Assembly (NCBI GenBank): GCA_022113835.1
Contig: JAILWY010000007.1
Location: forward strand, 10,269,001-10,333,000
Direction: 5' to 3'
DNA: 64,000 bases
Source: Atopsyche davidsoni
Taxonomy: Eukaryota > Arthropoda > Insecta > Trichoptera > Hydrobiosidae
Shown: in pieces, positions 46,490 through 58,137 of the stretch
How the letters are laid out: the number at the start of each line of letters is the position of its first letter
Position numbering within the stretch: the stretch's first letter is position 1
Position numbers and translations under genes: made by a program
The notes under the pieces: model-generated
The model's database searches: none
What the model was told of the DNA's origin: nothing
Seen by the model: only the letters and a program-made list of their open reading frames with translations

Positions 46490-47320
46490 CGCGTTTTATT
46501 TATAAAACATCCTCTGTGATTGTATCCATTGTGTCCTTTCAAGATACCCGGGGCGGAGCAGCCGGCAGACCTGTCCTTTCTCTCACATAATAATACAAAC
46601 GTCGTACATAATACACAAAATGCTTTTAAAGTAATGAGAAACCTCGATGCCGCCCGGTTGAAAAAATGAATGGCTTCATAAAAAGATAACCTGCGTTGTC
46701 TCGGACGAATGGCGACATTAAAAATGGATGCCTCCGCCGAGAACTGCGCTCCTGGCCCGGACTATAAACATGAGCCCAAATACAGCACAATGCGCGCTGA
46801 TGGCCGGCAGCTCCTGTACTGATTATTTTTACAGCATACCTCTGCGAGAATCAAAAGAATTTTTTTATACCTTTTCTTTGTAATTATAAAGAATCTAAAG
46901 AATAATTTCAAGCACGTATAAACAATATCAACGAAACGGTTAGGAAATTAAAACCGTTACAAATGTGATGCGCCGCGGATTCAAAATGCTTTGCGGTTGT
47001 TATGCACAGTAAAAAATGTTGTGTTTTTATTTATATTTACATTATAATGGGGTTGTCTTTTACGTGAAGTTCTCTCCGTGTCTACTTCCGATCGTGACCA
47101 CAAATCACCGCAGTTTTACAGCCGTTTCGTCGGGGGATGTGTGCAGAACGATAATTCATCGGACGTATTGTTTTTTTCATTATAAACAATTTACCCCGGG
47201 CTGTAAAATTGCACGGCGCCCTCGCCGGTTTGTTTGTTTTTGGGATGCTGTACCGGCCGCCATAAATCTCCGGGCGTTTCTGACGGGCATGCGCAAATAA
47301 TTGCAGGAACATGAGTGACG
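46490..47320. promoter_or_regulatory. Candidate regulatory islands
   Basis: Balanced stretches at 46490-46850 (ATCCATTGTGTCC, GCGACATTAAAAATGG, CATGAGCCC) and 47085-47320 (GCCGCCATAAATCTCCGGGC, ATGCGCAAATAATTGC). Both strands are open at the second (about 76-94 codons), but the translations have no domain. Large size and clean composition make these good candidates for conserved noncoding DNA or an unrecognised exon. Confidence 0.3.
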
Positions 47321-47419
47321 TGGTAAGTGAATACGCCTTGCCGCCTCATGTTTGGGCAGCTTTGATTTACCTCCTACGCCGTTACGGTCGCCTCGTATCT
47401 CTATACCCAGAAAACGTAT

Positions 47420-47523
47420 CGGTGAAAATCATAATTTTGGTTACGTGAGGTAAAGTTTTACTCATACTCATAACAATATTGTGAAATCTGGGATAATCAT
47501 ACAACAAAAGGTTTTTTCAGACA
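47420..47523 (+). repeat. Segment shared with 20.85-20.92 kb
   Basis: ATCGGTGAAAATCATAATTT, GATAATCATACAACAAAAGG and TTTTTTC as at 20.85 kb, again upstream of a pogo-like end; this copy has about 30 additional bases in the middle. Confidence 0.7.
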
Positions 47524-47593
47524 TTACCATATATGCGAACCACCTAACAACAAGTGTACGATTTCATGGTATTTTTCTAATTTTTTTAATATA

Positions 47594-48200
47594 CAGTAAT
47601 CCCCGCTTTACGCGACCCCGTTGTGCGCGGTTTTAAATTTTAAATTTCGCGTTAAAATGCCTTGCATTACGCGAATTTCTCATTTTAAGAATGTGTATGA
47701 ACAAAATGTAGTCATTGACTTCTCTTAATAATTAAAAACAGCGTTGGGTGTTATGAACGTATTTTACAAGAACGCAAAAGAAACACTACCCAAAAGACAA
47801 TACACTTATACCTCCCTTTACGGCCTAGATACGTTCCACGAAACATGGCCGCTAACCGAAAAGCCGTATAATGAATCAATTATTATAATACAAATTCATA
47901 CAAATTCAATGGGATCGGTTCCAAATTTGTTAAATATGTAACACTTTTTATACATTCTGGCATTCTTTTTATACATTTTTTTCCAAACATGGTTCATTGT
48001 TGTTAATTTTAATTCCTTCCATGATTCACTGATGCTGTCAACAGGGCCGTTATAGCGAAAGGCCGTATAACGAGCTGCCGTATAGCGAGGTATAGGTATA
48101 GATGTATTTTTCAGTAAAAATAACATGTAATACTGCATAAAGTGTTCTTAGAATTAAAATGATTCGTATTTTTTGTATTAAGTTTTGACTATGTATGTAT
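47594..48200 (+). mobile_element. Pogo/Tigger-like MITE, disrupted and 3'-truncated
   Basis: The left end CAGTAATCCCCGCTTTACGC with TA before it matches the complete element at 20951. The match runs to CATTGACTT (47721) and resumes with TTAAGTTTTGACTATGTATG at 48178, so about 456 bp were inserted. After 48200 the match stops, and the right terminal repeat is missing. Confidence 0.8.
47807..48094. mobile_element. Second MITE-like element within the insertion
   Basis: Ends TATACCTCCCTTTACGGC and (minus strand of the right end) TATACCTCGCTATACGGC are inverted repeats with about 15 of 18 matches. The interior has CCGCTAACCGAAAAGCCGTA and CCGTTATAGCGAAAGGCCGT, again inverted. The style resembles pogo/Tigger ends. 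The outer borders and target duplication are unclear, since the inserted block (47722-48177) is larger than this element. Confidence 0.65.
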
Positions 48201-48324
48201 GGCAAAGGCCTAAGACTGAAAACTGCTTGTTGGGCAACTACGCCGATTTGGAGAGAATTGCTCGAGAAGTGTGTACGAATCCTCATAAACGACTGCTATA
48301 TTACATGGAATTAATTTTAACTCC

Positions 48325-48358
48325 CTGAAAACAGCCCCAGTACCGGGACCAAAACGTC
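48325..48358 (+). repeat. Hairpin core of foldback family
   Basis: CTGAAAACAGCCCCAGTACC, then GGGACCAAAACGTC. Good CCC/GGG stem and CAGTACCGGGACC block; the terminal block is AAAAC. Confidence 0.55.
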
Positions 48359-49078
48359 AGAGATTTATTAAATATAATAATCATTTCTATTTTTGGCTTT
48401 ACTTATTATTAAATTTACAATTGATATACAAAGTTCTTGTTTTTTGTAAACACGAGTTTTAATCTCATTATTTATAAGGTGTAAAACGTAACGTAATACT
48501 TTTAATACAGCAACTATTGAACAGCTCTACAGTTATGGGTTTATAATTAATGCATTAAATATTTATTTTCCTCTGTAACGTGAGTTTTGAATCACACTAT
48601 TCACATTATTATTGAATAATTAAGCCCACGGTACTCAAACCTGCTGCATAAACATGCCTTTTTGATATACTAGTAACGAGGCGAAGTGCATTTCGACAGA
48701 CAACTATTTATTTTCACGAATCGTTGTAATTTTCTGTGCACTCACGTCACTCATTTTTTGCGAAATCGCATTAATCTCTCTGACAATTATATCATCAGTT
48801 TAATGAATGTTAACATTCTCTTTGACCTAGTTATCAAAAACACTGTTTAAAAATGATAAATTGTATTAAATGGAAAAATAAATGATTTACTGTTAATTAA
48901 TCAAATCGATGTTTTTTTTTTTTGCAGAAACAATGATAAGAAGTTAAACAAAGAGTGCTAAATCTTTATAAACGCAGAACGCAACATTTATAATAACTCG
49001 TCCCTAGTATATTGATGGAGGTTATTCGAGATGTCAAGTTCTTAGGCCATTACGATAGCGTATGCTTTTCATCTATGT
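48359..49078. other. AT-rich noncoding stretch
   Basis: No gene or element recognised. Confidence 0.4.
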
Positions 49079-49573
49079 CAGTGGTTCCCAAGCTTTTTAA
49101 GCTCACATTTGAAAATTTTGCGACTTTATCAGAAAATCTTCAGTTTTAAACATGTCCCTAACTTTTCACACGATTCCTCAGCATTTCTAATAATGGCGTT
49201 TGCCAAACTTACAAACACACTTTATATCGACTATAATATTACCGAAAGTTTGACATGAGAATAGTTGACATAATATAAAGATAATTGTCAGATAACGGGT
49301 CAATTAATAAATTAATGGCGAAAAATTTGGTTGTGTAAAAACTGAATTCATCAATTGAAAAGCACAATATATCCATAATATATCAAATATTACAAAATTC
49401 GTAAATAATTGATAAAAAAGTTTTTTCAACCAGGTATCTGATTTTGTAAAATATTATTTAAGCCAGGTATATTTTTATTTGTTTATTTTTTTAAACTAAG
49501 ACTGCAAATAATGCACAATTATCACAATCTCAATACGCCGAGCTCAAAAGGTTCGCCATTTTGGGAATAACTG
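49079..49573 (+). mobile_element. Decayed hAT element
   Basis: Left CAGTGGTTCCCAAGCTTTTT and right (minus strand) CAGTTATTCCCAAAATGGCG share the hAT CAGTGGTTCCCAA pattern and, a little further in, AAGCTCA/GAGCTC. The 8-bp flanks (ATCTATGT, GTCTCCAT) are only weakly similar, so the element is old or the right end is not the original. No transposase frame survives. Confidence 0.55.
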
Positions 49574-50880
49574 GTCTCCATTTTCCGAATTTTGTTGATT
49601 TTTTTGTCATCTAGCAACATTCAAAAGACATTCTCGGAGTCTGCGTTGGCGAAATTGGCAATCTTAGATATTGGAAACGTCAAAGAATAACAAATGTTCT
49701 GTTCGGATGGAGAGAATATTCTAGAGATTTGCACAAATTTACTTTATTTTCATTTTTGATTGATCGAATACAAAAAAAAATATCAAATGGCACCATTGAC
49801 CTAGACACTTCTAAAAATAATACGAGTTTCTCACTCAAGTTCAAAAAAATATTTTCAGTCAAGAAATCTTACATTGCTCACCTTCATATATAATATATTT
49901 CCTTGGTGAATAATGGATTTTTCAGAAATCGGAAAAAATACAATTACGGTGGACAAAGACCAGTGCAGTGAGACGATTAGATTTCGGGATTGAAACTCAT
50001 TTGGGATTAGTCCAGAGGATACTTTTACACTTATGTAATAACACTACCCTACGAACATAAACCTTTAAGATTTCTGCAAAAAACCATACCCTTGTACATA
50101 ACAACCATTAACAAACATAAATAATAACACATTAAGCACATCGATTTACAACTGATTGTATGTTTAAATTTGATTTTTCAAGGTCCATTGTTGCAGTACT
50201 GATTGATTTGGTGCGTTGCGTGCCTGCAGTCTGCATTAATGCATATAAGAAACACGAAGCGATGCGGATTACAAGAAAACGCAGCCGTCACGAAATTCAC
50301 TGAAACTGCATGCCTAATGAGGTAATTAAATCGAATCGGCGGCTTGCGAGTATTTTTAAAAGTGTAGAAAGCAAAAGGAGTGATGGCTTAACGTTAGTGT
50401 GACTAATCTAAAAAATAATATGTGTAACTCAACTCAAAGATATTATTAATTTATACAGAATCAAACATTACGTTTGCCATTAACAACCATTGTCATTAAA
50501 ATTGGGTATTTGGCCGCATTTTCAGATGAAATTTCTGACGTTTTAAAAACATCATATATTTTATCTGAAAGGTCAAGAACAAATCAACTCTAATAAAAAC
50601 GGCTGCCAAAACCTACGAACACATTTAAAGTAATGCCTTTAATACTATTTCTATTTTGGCACATCTCACATATCATAGCACGACTTTTCCGTCAAATGAA
50701 TCAATAAATAAAAATAAATAAATCATAACAAAGTTATTAGCATAACCCGCATTAATTATTTTTAAAAAATATTTTTGTACTTTTTACTAAATTAAAAGTT
50801 CTAAAAACACAAAATGTAAGTTAATTATAATCATCAAAAAAAAGCTAAATTAGCATATTTTAATTACTCAAATCCACGAG
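49574..50880. other. AT-rich noncoding stretch
   Basis: A short stretch at 49612-49690 is open and reads SSNIQKTFSESALAKLAIL; it could be a transposase shred but matches nothing I can name. The remainder is AT-rich. Confidence 0.3.
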
Positions 50881-51080
50881 GGAAATTGATTAAAAACAGA
50901 CGAATGACACGCGGCAGTTCTCTTCAGCGGAATTCGAACAATTCCCATAACTAATTTATATTCCTACCTGGGGCTTTACACTCCCAGTCCAGGTAATCTG
51001 ATATGGATGTCTCGCGTTCGAGTAAGCCCACGAAAGCAAAGTCTTTACGATATCCGTGCGTGTTCGGACTAACGGAGAGA
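50881..51080. promoter_or_regulatory. Candidate regulatory island
   Basis: Balanced patch with GGAATTCGAAC, CCCATAACTAATTTAT and CCAGGTAATCTG cores. No open frame of note. Confidence 0.22.
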
Positions 51081-52884
51081 AGAAGGATAAATGCACCACT
51101 TCATTATTTCATTTCATGAAATCAGATAATCAAAAAAAAAACCCATTAGGATTCCCCACATTGCTATCACATCTTTAATGTGTAGTTTCGGTGAATAACC
51201 TATAAAACTTTATTGGTTTAAAAAAAATACCAGCGATCGCTTTACAGAGTGAAGGACTTCGAAAAAGTCACATGCTTATTTTTCCATTCGATAAGTTTCA
51301 CGAATAAATTGAGACACAAAATTAAGGACAACCGACACAAAAAATTCACCATTGTTTGTATATAAATTAAAAGGTATGGTGGTGTGGTTTTCTGTAGAAA
51401 TATGGGGTAGATGACAGGCGTCCAGTGGCGTAGGAACGATGACATATTTTTCCGGGAGCGGCACGTCCAACGGCTAGAAAAGCGAGTAGATTTTACATAA
51501 TATATTACCGAAATCATTAATTTATGTCAAAAGTGTAATATTTTACAAACCATAAACCACACTGCTAATATGCGTAATTATTTTTTTAAGTGAAATAATT
51601 AATTAATGGTACCAATGTAAGTTATTTTTGTTATTAATCAAACGCAAAAATTAAAAAGCACGAGAGAAAGAAAGGATAGATTTTTTTCATAAAATATTCA
51701 ATAAAAAAATTTCAGCCGATTGACTGTATAAAAATTTATGTGTTTTTTTTTCAATTAGATTTTATGAAACCGATTTTGTTCACTGACGACTTTCAAACAT
51801 TGATAATTGATGATCCTGGTAATGGTAACTGGGATGGTTTTTTTTGAGCCTTTATTAAACCAACTCCGTAAAATATACCTTTGGATTGCAAGGACATGTA
51901 TAAGATTCAGTAGACAGTTTGACGTGCAGTTCCTCCAACCGTCCCTGGACAGCAGACGATGATGAGAGGCTGATTGATTTACTCTTCAAGATGGATAATA
52001 TTTACCGACTTTGAGCAAGCGGAAGGTCCCCCGATGATTACCAAAGACCAGACTTCGGAGACGACTTTTTAAAGCATCAATATTGAATGTTTCTGAAATA
52101 TCAGACAGAAAAAAAGTATCTCTTTAATGTTTTAATAATGTATTGTTAGCGTCAAGACATATATTTTTTTGATTATACTTTTACTTAATACTTGCATTTT
52201 AATTCACTCGTGGTAAGCGACCTTTCGAGCTCAAATATGAGTGCTTGACTATATATTATAAAAATATCGATTGTTATGCTAATTATGTGTATAATTATAT
52301 TTGATATTATTGTAACATTTTTACGTTCTGTATGTTTATTTATAAACCATATTTTGTATTGTAATTATTTTTTTCTAGGGGTAAATATATGCACAGTAAA
52401 AAAATATATATTAATCTATGTACGTTTATTTAATGTTAGCGTTGTTTGGATTATGTCTTTGTTAATATAAATTAACTGCCAAATCAAATATATAAACGAT
52501 TATTTTCTTGTGTTTTTTTAATAAATGGTCTATGTGAATTGAAATTTACCCTAGGAATTAATAACACCGTAAAAAAATGATGCAATGAATATTCAAATAT
52601 TAATTTATGTAGATTTACTTGAAGTTACCATTGTTTTACACGTGAAAATTATTTAAAATTTACTTTAGGATTGAATAAAGACACTATCAATTTATTTAAA
52701 ATTTATATATGGGTATTATAAATTAAATAAATGCAGCGTAAATAAACATCGTTACAATTAATTTTAAATCTTCATAGATTTAGGAATACTCCTGTTGTTT
52801 TGGCCGTTTATACGTAAATCGAAAAATCAATAATACATATCGGTTGCGAATATCGAATAGCGATAAATATATAATCTGCCATTC
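51081..52884. other. AT-rich noncoding stretch
   Basis: No gene or element recognised; a balanced patch lies at about 51900-52080. Confidence 0.4.
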
Positions 52885-53125
52885 ATAAATAAGGACGCAC
52901 ATCCGGCGGTCCTGAGAGTTTTACCTCCCTTGGGTCAGCAGCGGGAGTTATGGGGCCTGTTAATGGAATACACTTCACAGTTGCATGAGATTAATGGCGG
53001 TGGGTAAATTAGTACCTGCGCGAGAAATTGTAATTGGATTTCTCATTACCCCTAGCCCTATGAGGAGAAAACCGCGAACTATTAATTACTCTTCCTTGCT
53101 GGGGACAGGTGAGTGCTCACGTGTG
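52885..53125. promoter_or_regulatory. Candidate regulatory island, homeodomain-rich
   Basis: 240 bp of clean composition with TTAATGGAATA, GATTAATGG, AAATTAGTACC, GTAATTGGATT, TCATTACCC and ATTAATTACTC cores, and GACAGGTGAG (E-box). This is among the densest ATTA/TAAT clusters in a non-low-complexity stretch here, which is the typical look of a developmental enhancer. Inference only. Confidence 0.35.
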
Positions 53126-53281
53126 GGCGGGCTTATCGAATTAAATGTATATGGTGGTTGATAATCCAACGGCGTTATATTTATTAATATAAGCGATTCA
53201 CATAATAAGTCCTCTAACTGACAGCATCATATTTGTTTACTTATTCTAAAACATAAACACATATCCAAAAATGTGACGCGA

Positions 53282-53475
53282 TTGGCTAATTGCACGTTGT
53301 GTCGCTGCGTGTATAACCGGCTTTAAGCGACGAAGAAATTTCACAACAGACATCTGAATGATAATTAGCAAATAGCATCCATTTACATAAGGTGTTTTTT
53401 TCAAAAAAGGCATTATTGGCCAGTTACCATTCGGTTGTCAGTTGTGTCGCAACGTGTGTGTTCAGCTTTATGTGA
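53282..53475 (+). repeat. Diverged direct repeat pair
   Basis: ATTGGCTAATTG...GTTGTGTCGCTGCGTGT...GGCTTTA (from 53282) recurs as ATTGGCCAGTTA...GTTGTGTCGCAACGTGT...CAGCTTTA (from 53414). Confidence 0.55.
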
Positions 53476-54579
53476 GCGGTTACGCTGAAATACATTAATA
53501 GACAATTACCTTAAAATGTATTTTCTCTTAAAATGGTGTGTTTTCTATATGCACTTGTGTAATCAATGTACTATTGTTAGATAGGTTTTAACAATGTCAA
53601 AAATGTTTACGAGTGATCAAATTTAGTCGAACCAAGTCTTTAACTGGCAAAATTCAGGAAAATTAAAATTTAAAAAAAATGTTTAAATATAAAGCAATCA
53701 TGACGTTGAAAATGTAACGGAATGGCATATTTGAAACTCGGGTAATTGATTATACACGCGGGTAGACGGGCCCTCCGAGGCTGTACTTAACAGCTGTTTT
53801 TATTTCATTTAGGTGGCAACACCGAGCATGCAATTACACGCGCAAGTGAATTTTTCAATTTGCTCTTGTGTTTTGTTTTGCGCATGCCCACAGCTTCTCG
53901 CGAAATCCACGGCGTGTGTAAACACCGCGACAGTGCTCCGCAAAGTGTGGCACGCGGAAATATGTAACCCCCCTCCCCCCCACCGTCTTAATGTCTACTA
54001 GCTAAAAGACTACTTTTTTACTTTATTTGTAAGCTCTTTCAGGAGCTGTTTCAGACTCCGAAAGACCTAAGCGCTTATACACTATATTGATGACACACAC
54101 ACGAATATTTCAATTTAGTCAGTCTGTATGTAGTTATGGCAAAATGGAACCCGCGAACTTCCGATCAAAAGTCGACGGTCATTTCCACTGAGCTGATAAA
54201 TTATTCGGTATCAAAATAATAATAGGATATATTGATATGATTGACATATACAGCACCGGCGCCGACAGCCTCCGCCAATGTTCACAAGAAACACACAGCC
54301 AATTGATAGAATTTAATTCTACAAACTATTATTATTAATCAATAAATCCGTATTATCACGCAAACAGGTTCATTGCGAGTACAATGTTCAAGTTAGCGAT
54401 CAACATTCGAACAAAAATCCGCGAAAAGTGTTTTCACGACACCGGTGGGATTTAGTCATCGCAGCCAAGTGCTCTAAACTAAAACCTAAAAGTATTTTAT
54501 TTCATTCCTTGAATTTGAGTTGAACTCACTGTTTGTATATAGAAGATCCCAAATCAAAACATTTTATTTATTTAAAGTA
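53476..54579. other. Noncoding, mixed
   Basis: AT-rich with a GC-balanced patch at about 53750-54000 that includes a C-run (CCCCCCTCCCCCCC, about 53969). No gene supported. Confidence 0.35.
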
Positions 54580-54589
54580 TAAATTGTGC

Positions 54590-54815
54590 CTTCGATTCCA
54601 CATGTTGGCAACACCGCCTGTCAGCGGTCTCGCTCAAAAACAAACATCGTTCACTTGAAAGCTCCGCGGCCCACGCATACATATAAACCGCCACGCAGTC
54701 ATGCGTGTGCATGTATACACAGCGTGCCAGCAACAATCATAACAGCGGTTCAACCGGAGCCTGGGACGGTAACAGCGGACCGAAGACCGCCGCACGCTGG
54801 GGTCTATTGTAAGTA
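54590..54815 (+). promoter_or_regulatory. Possible promoter and noncoding first exon
   Basis: A GC-balanced stretch contains a TATA-box-like ATATAAAC at about 54681. About 125 bp further on it ends with a strong 5' splice-site-like ATTGTAAGTAT (GT at about 54810). A TATA box, 80-120 bp of GC-balanced sequence and a GTAAGT donor fit a short first exon. No conserved open frame is present, and the arrangement could be coincidental. Confidence 0.22.
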
Positions 54816-55526
54816 TACAGGGACATTATTGTGTTATTAAAAAAACAATATTTTGCTACATCAGATGCTTATATATTCTGACCATCTGTTCTGTGTACAC
54901 AATCAATTAAATATATAGGAATCACACATCAGGACAAGTATCGAACCAGGGACCTCCAAAATACCGGACATAGCAGGCCGCGTTATTAGAATCAAACTCT
55001 TCAGAAGTACTGTCAAAACAGGACTACAAAGAAAACGATGGATTGATTAAACCAGTCTCTCGGTCGAGGGTTTCCAAAAATAGAGAGCAGTGGCGTCAAG
55101 AAGGCGGGTTTTCGTGATATAGGATCTATGGTGACAACGATGGTCTACGACATAGCCTTCGGGTCGATACTGATCCAGTGGACGCGTCTCTGGGCTCACG
55201 GTGCGCCGGCCAGAGCCTCGGGCAGGCAGAGGTAACGCGCACGTCCGGAGCAGGCCCGGGACCGCGACAGGTGGAAACATTACAAAATGGCGGATATCAC
55301 CACTTACCGCTTCGAAGGTTTTAAGAACACCCGTATTTGTGTCAAAAAATAATGAGCCCCAAGTGAGACATGCTAAATATCCACAGATCTCCGAGAAAAT
55401 GACGAAACAAGTCTGATACATGCACTGCGTGATTATTTTATAAAACTGTCATTATTTTTTTCCCAGTTTGGATATAATATAACATATACGGCTTTATTAT
55501 TTTTTTACGAAATAAAAATATAAATT
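54816..55526. other. Noncoding with SINE remnant and balanced patch
   Basis: At about 54935-55010 the minus strand has a tRNA-like B-box (CCTGGTTCGATAC) and body remnants. The patch at 55180-55420 is open on both strands (about 70 and 120 codons) without a recognisable domain. Confidence 0.3.
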
Positions 55527-55583
55527 ATTACTAATATGATTAGGCACATTAGTTCATATATAGAAGATTTTAAAGAAACTCTC
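55527..55583 (-). repeat. Solo arm of tRNA-like foldback
   Basis: ATTACTAATATGATTAGGCA, CATTAGTTCATATATAGAAG and TTTAAAGAAACTCTC repeat the left arm of the foldback at 55721 in direct orientation, about 194 bp upstream. Confidence 0.85.
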
Positions 55584-55720
55584 AATAAACAGGATGTTTA
55601 AAAATATTGCATTACTAGCTCAATTTGTTTAAAAATTCATGGAGTGCAAATCTACTTAAAAATATGTTCAAGAAGACTCACAAAAGTCTTAGTCAGCGAT
55701 ATTTAGTAAATATAAACACT

Positions 55721-55974
55721 ATTACTAAAATGATTAGGCACATTAGTTCATATATAGAAGATGATTTAAAGAAACTCTCAGAAAAATATCATCGTGATTT
55801 GTGTGGGATTTGAACCCACATCTCCTGGTTTACATGACCGGTGTACGAACCCTTGTACTAACGAATCACTTCCGTTTATCGAGAATTTTTAACAATCATA
55901 CTCTACATATGAATCAATGTGCTCTTTAAATCATCTTCTATATATGAACTAATGTGCCTAATCATATTAGTAAT
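55721..55974 (-). mobile_element. tRNA-like foldback element with 51-bp arms
   Basis: Arms 55721-55771 and 55924-55974 are inverted copies identical at 50 of 51 positions (shared GATTAGGCACATTAGTTCAT and ATATAGAAGATGATTTAAAG). They enclose the tRNA-like body of the family (55794-55869, minus) and the linker TTGTTAAAAATTCTCG. The arm sequence differs from arms of other family members, yet the two arms here are nearly identical, so they were homogenised or copied from each other recently. Confidence 0.85.
55794..55869 (-). other. tRNA-like body of foldback
   Basis: 76 nt with B box GGGTTCAAATCCCACAC on the minus strand and acceptor-like ends GTGATTC and AAATCAC. The A-box half is eroded (TTAGTACAAGGGTTCG), so no functional tRNA is expected. 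Confidence 0.7.
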
Positions 55975-57040
55975 AATATAATAAACCCGTAATGGGTAAT
56001 AAATACGCATCTGATTGACCGATCCATAAAATAGATATAAAAATAAAAATATTAATTAACATCATTGGTTAGAATGATGCCAGTCAAGTATATTGGCAAA
56101 ACCAGTACCTTAAAACAATAAAAGCACATCTCGTATTTCATAAAAATTTACAGTGGAATTTCACTTAGTACTTTCTTAAAAATGTATAAAACTAAAATAA
56201 TATTGCTTTTATTCAGTTTTCTACCCTTTCAGCGCCCCATGATGGAAAACTATTTTTAAGGACTACTACGATTTTATGTGGGGTATTATAAATTAAAGCA
56301 AGATGTCGTGGGTATGCTGGATGCCTCGAATTCAGCCAATCGTTCCCAACTGGTACGCTGATCTATGTGATGCCTACTTCTTCGAACACTTCATTTTCAA
56401 GATATTTGAAGTATCCTTTCCTTCTGACTCCTGGCTTTGAAGAATTGCTGACAGGACCGCCGTGTTTGTTTTCCCCTGAACCAATATGTACTGACATTAG
56501 AACTTTGCGGCCGGCAAATTGCTCGGTAAACAATTAACTGAAAAAGCCTTCTGTATAGATATTTCAATAATTTTTTTTTATCTTTATTCCTCTACCAAGT
56601 GACATCCAAACTCAGATAAGCTGAGGACGCTGAGCCTTAGAAAAACTTAATAATTCAAATTTGGTTTAAATAGAAAAAAATAAATTTCTTCCAAATAGCT
56701 GAATTAATTATTATGCTGTATATGGCAAGGCAAATTCTGAGACCGCAATTTACAGACTTTTTCCATACCGGGCATTCTTCCAAATAATCTACAATGACAT
56801 CTTGATAGAATAATCTGAGCTCGCTTGTAGGATAAACAAAAAAGAGCAACAAATAAGAATTACCAAATAGCTTTTGTTCGTTTTTTTTTTGTGAGCGCTT
56901 TCACCTTTCGAAGGCTCTGTCAGACTAAACATGTAAAAATTCTGAAGTATAAAATTTTAAAAATAAACAAAAATTATCAAAATCTCTTATCCTGTTTGGC
57001 TATTCATATAAATTGTATAGATTGATAATGGTGATAATAT
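55975..57040. other. AT-rich noncoding stretch
   Basis: A weak trace of the GAAACCGGTCAC family (GGCAAAACCAGTACC, GTGGAATTTCACTTAGTACT) at about 56095-56180; otherwise nothing recognised. Confidence 0.35.
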
Positions 57041-57310
57041 TAAAATGGCGTCATTTTATATGACATTTCAATACATCGGCTACTCGAGGATTACTGAAGG
57101 AGTAAATTATGATTTCAATATATCGACTATTCCAGGATTTCTGGAGATGAATTCGACGAAGGCTTGAGTTAAGCCGTCTTTGTTCTCTTTGATACTATTT
57201 CTATATTATCGTGATCATTACGAAATGGCGTCGCTCAGTATGAAATTTCAATACATCGGCTACTCGAGGATTTCTGGAGACGTATTCAATGAAGGCTTGA
57301 ATTATAGCGT
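57041..57310 (+). repeat. Tandem duplication, 180-bp period with inner copy
   Basis: AAATGGCGTC...ATTTCAATACATCGGCTACTC and GAGGATT occur at about 57043 and again at 57223, offset 180. A third, more diverged copy (TTTCAATATATCGACTATTC, CAGGATTTCTGGAGATGAAT) begins at about 57112. The downstream block GAAGGCTTGA(G/A)TTA follows copies two and three. Confidence 0.8.
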
Positions 57311-58137
57311 CCATCTCCTGAGTTGAAGAGGTTACAGTATCAACAGACTATCCTCTTGTTGGTCACGACCCGGCACTCTGGGGACAAAACCCGAATAGCT
57401 TTATTTACTTTAATTCAAGAGTTAAACTCATTGACCCGTAGGCCACTTGTTGAATCAAATAACTTAAAAGACCTCTTGAGTATTATGAAGTCCATCCAAT
57501 GCTGGATTAGAGTAACTATGTGCACTAAATATCTACCGTGTTATTCGGTAAATCTTGTATGCGTAAGACTTATTATATTGACGTATAAAGAATAGTTGTA
57601 GATTTGTTTTGTGGTTTCTTTGAGCATATTTTTATAGGCTGCATACTACTAAAATATATAATAATAACGACATAATAAATAAGAGATGATATGGTGTATG
57701 CATGATAGCATGTTTATAAATAAAGATTTTTTTATAACAGCTTACACCATTCGTTCCCGCAGACAGTAAAAATGTCCGCAAGAGACGGTACTTCTCAGCT
57801 GCGAGCCGTGATTCAATCGATTAGAATATAAAACGACGAATTAGAATTGGAGATTTGACAAAGATTGTCAAAAACATGCAAAAGGCACGGCGAGACACCG
57901 ACGCACGTCATCGAAAATTAATATCCAGGCGTACGAATTAGCGGCATTAAATCAGTACGTAACGTCGTGTTGACAATGCTGTAAATCAAGCCCCGCCGGA
58001 TATGGCGAGTCTGTTGCGAAACGCTGTGAGTTATTGTAAACTTAGCCGTGATGATTTCTCCATCGCTGTCGACATCGTCAGTGAGCGTGTTCTCGTGCGG
58101 TCACTGCTTGTCGGCATTAGAATAAATATCACTAATA
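57311..58137. other. Noncoding stretch
   Basis: AT-rich, then a GC-balanced patch at about 57760-58130 with several CpG steps. An open frame of 90 codons (57323-57595) lacks recognisable features. Confidence 0.35.

Noticed and set aside
49612..49690. hAT transposase dimerisation-domain fragment
   Set aside because: Only about 26 codons with weak similarity by eye; not enough to support a call.
55047..55421. 124-codon minus-strand frame
   Set aside because: No domain recognised and the plus strand is open too; without homology it is not distinguishable from chance in a GC-balanced patch.
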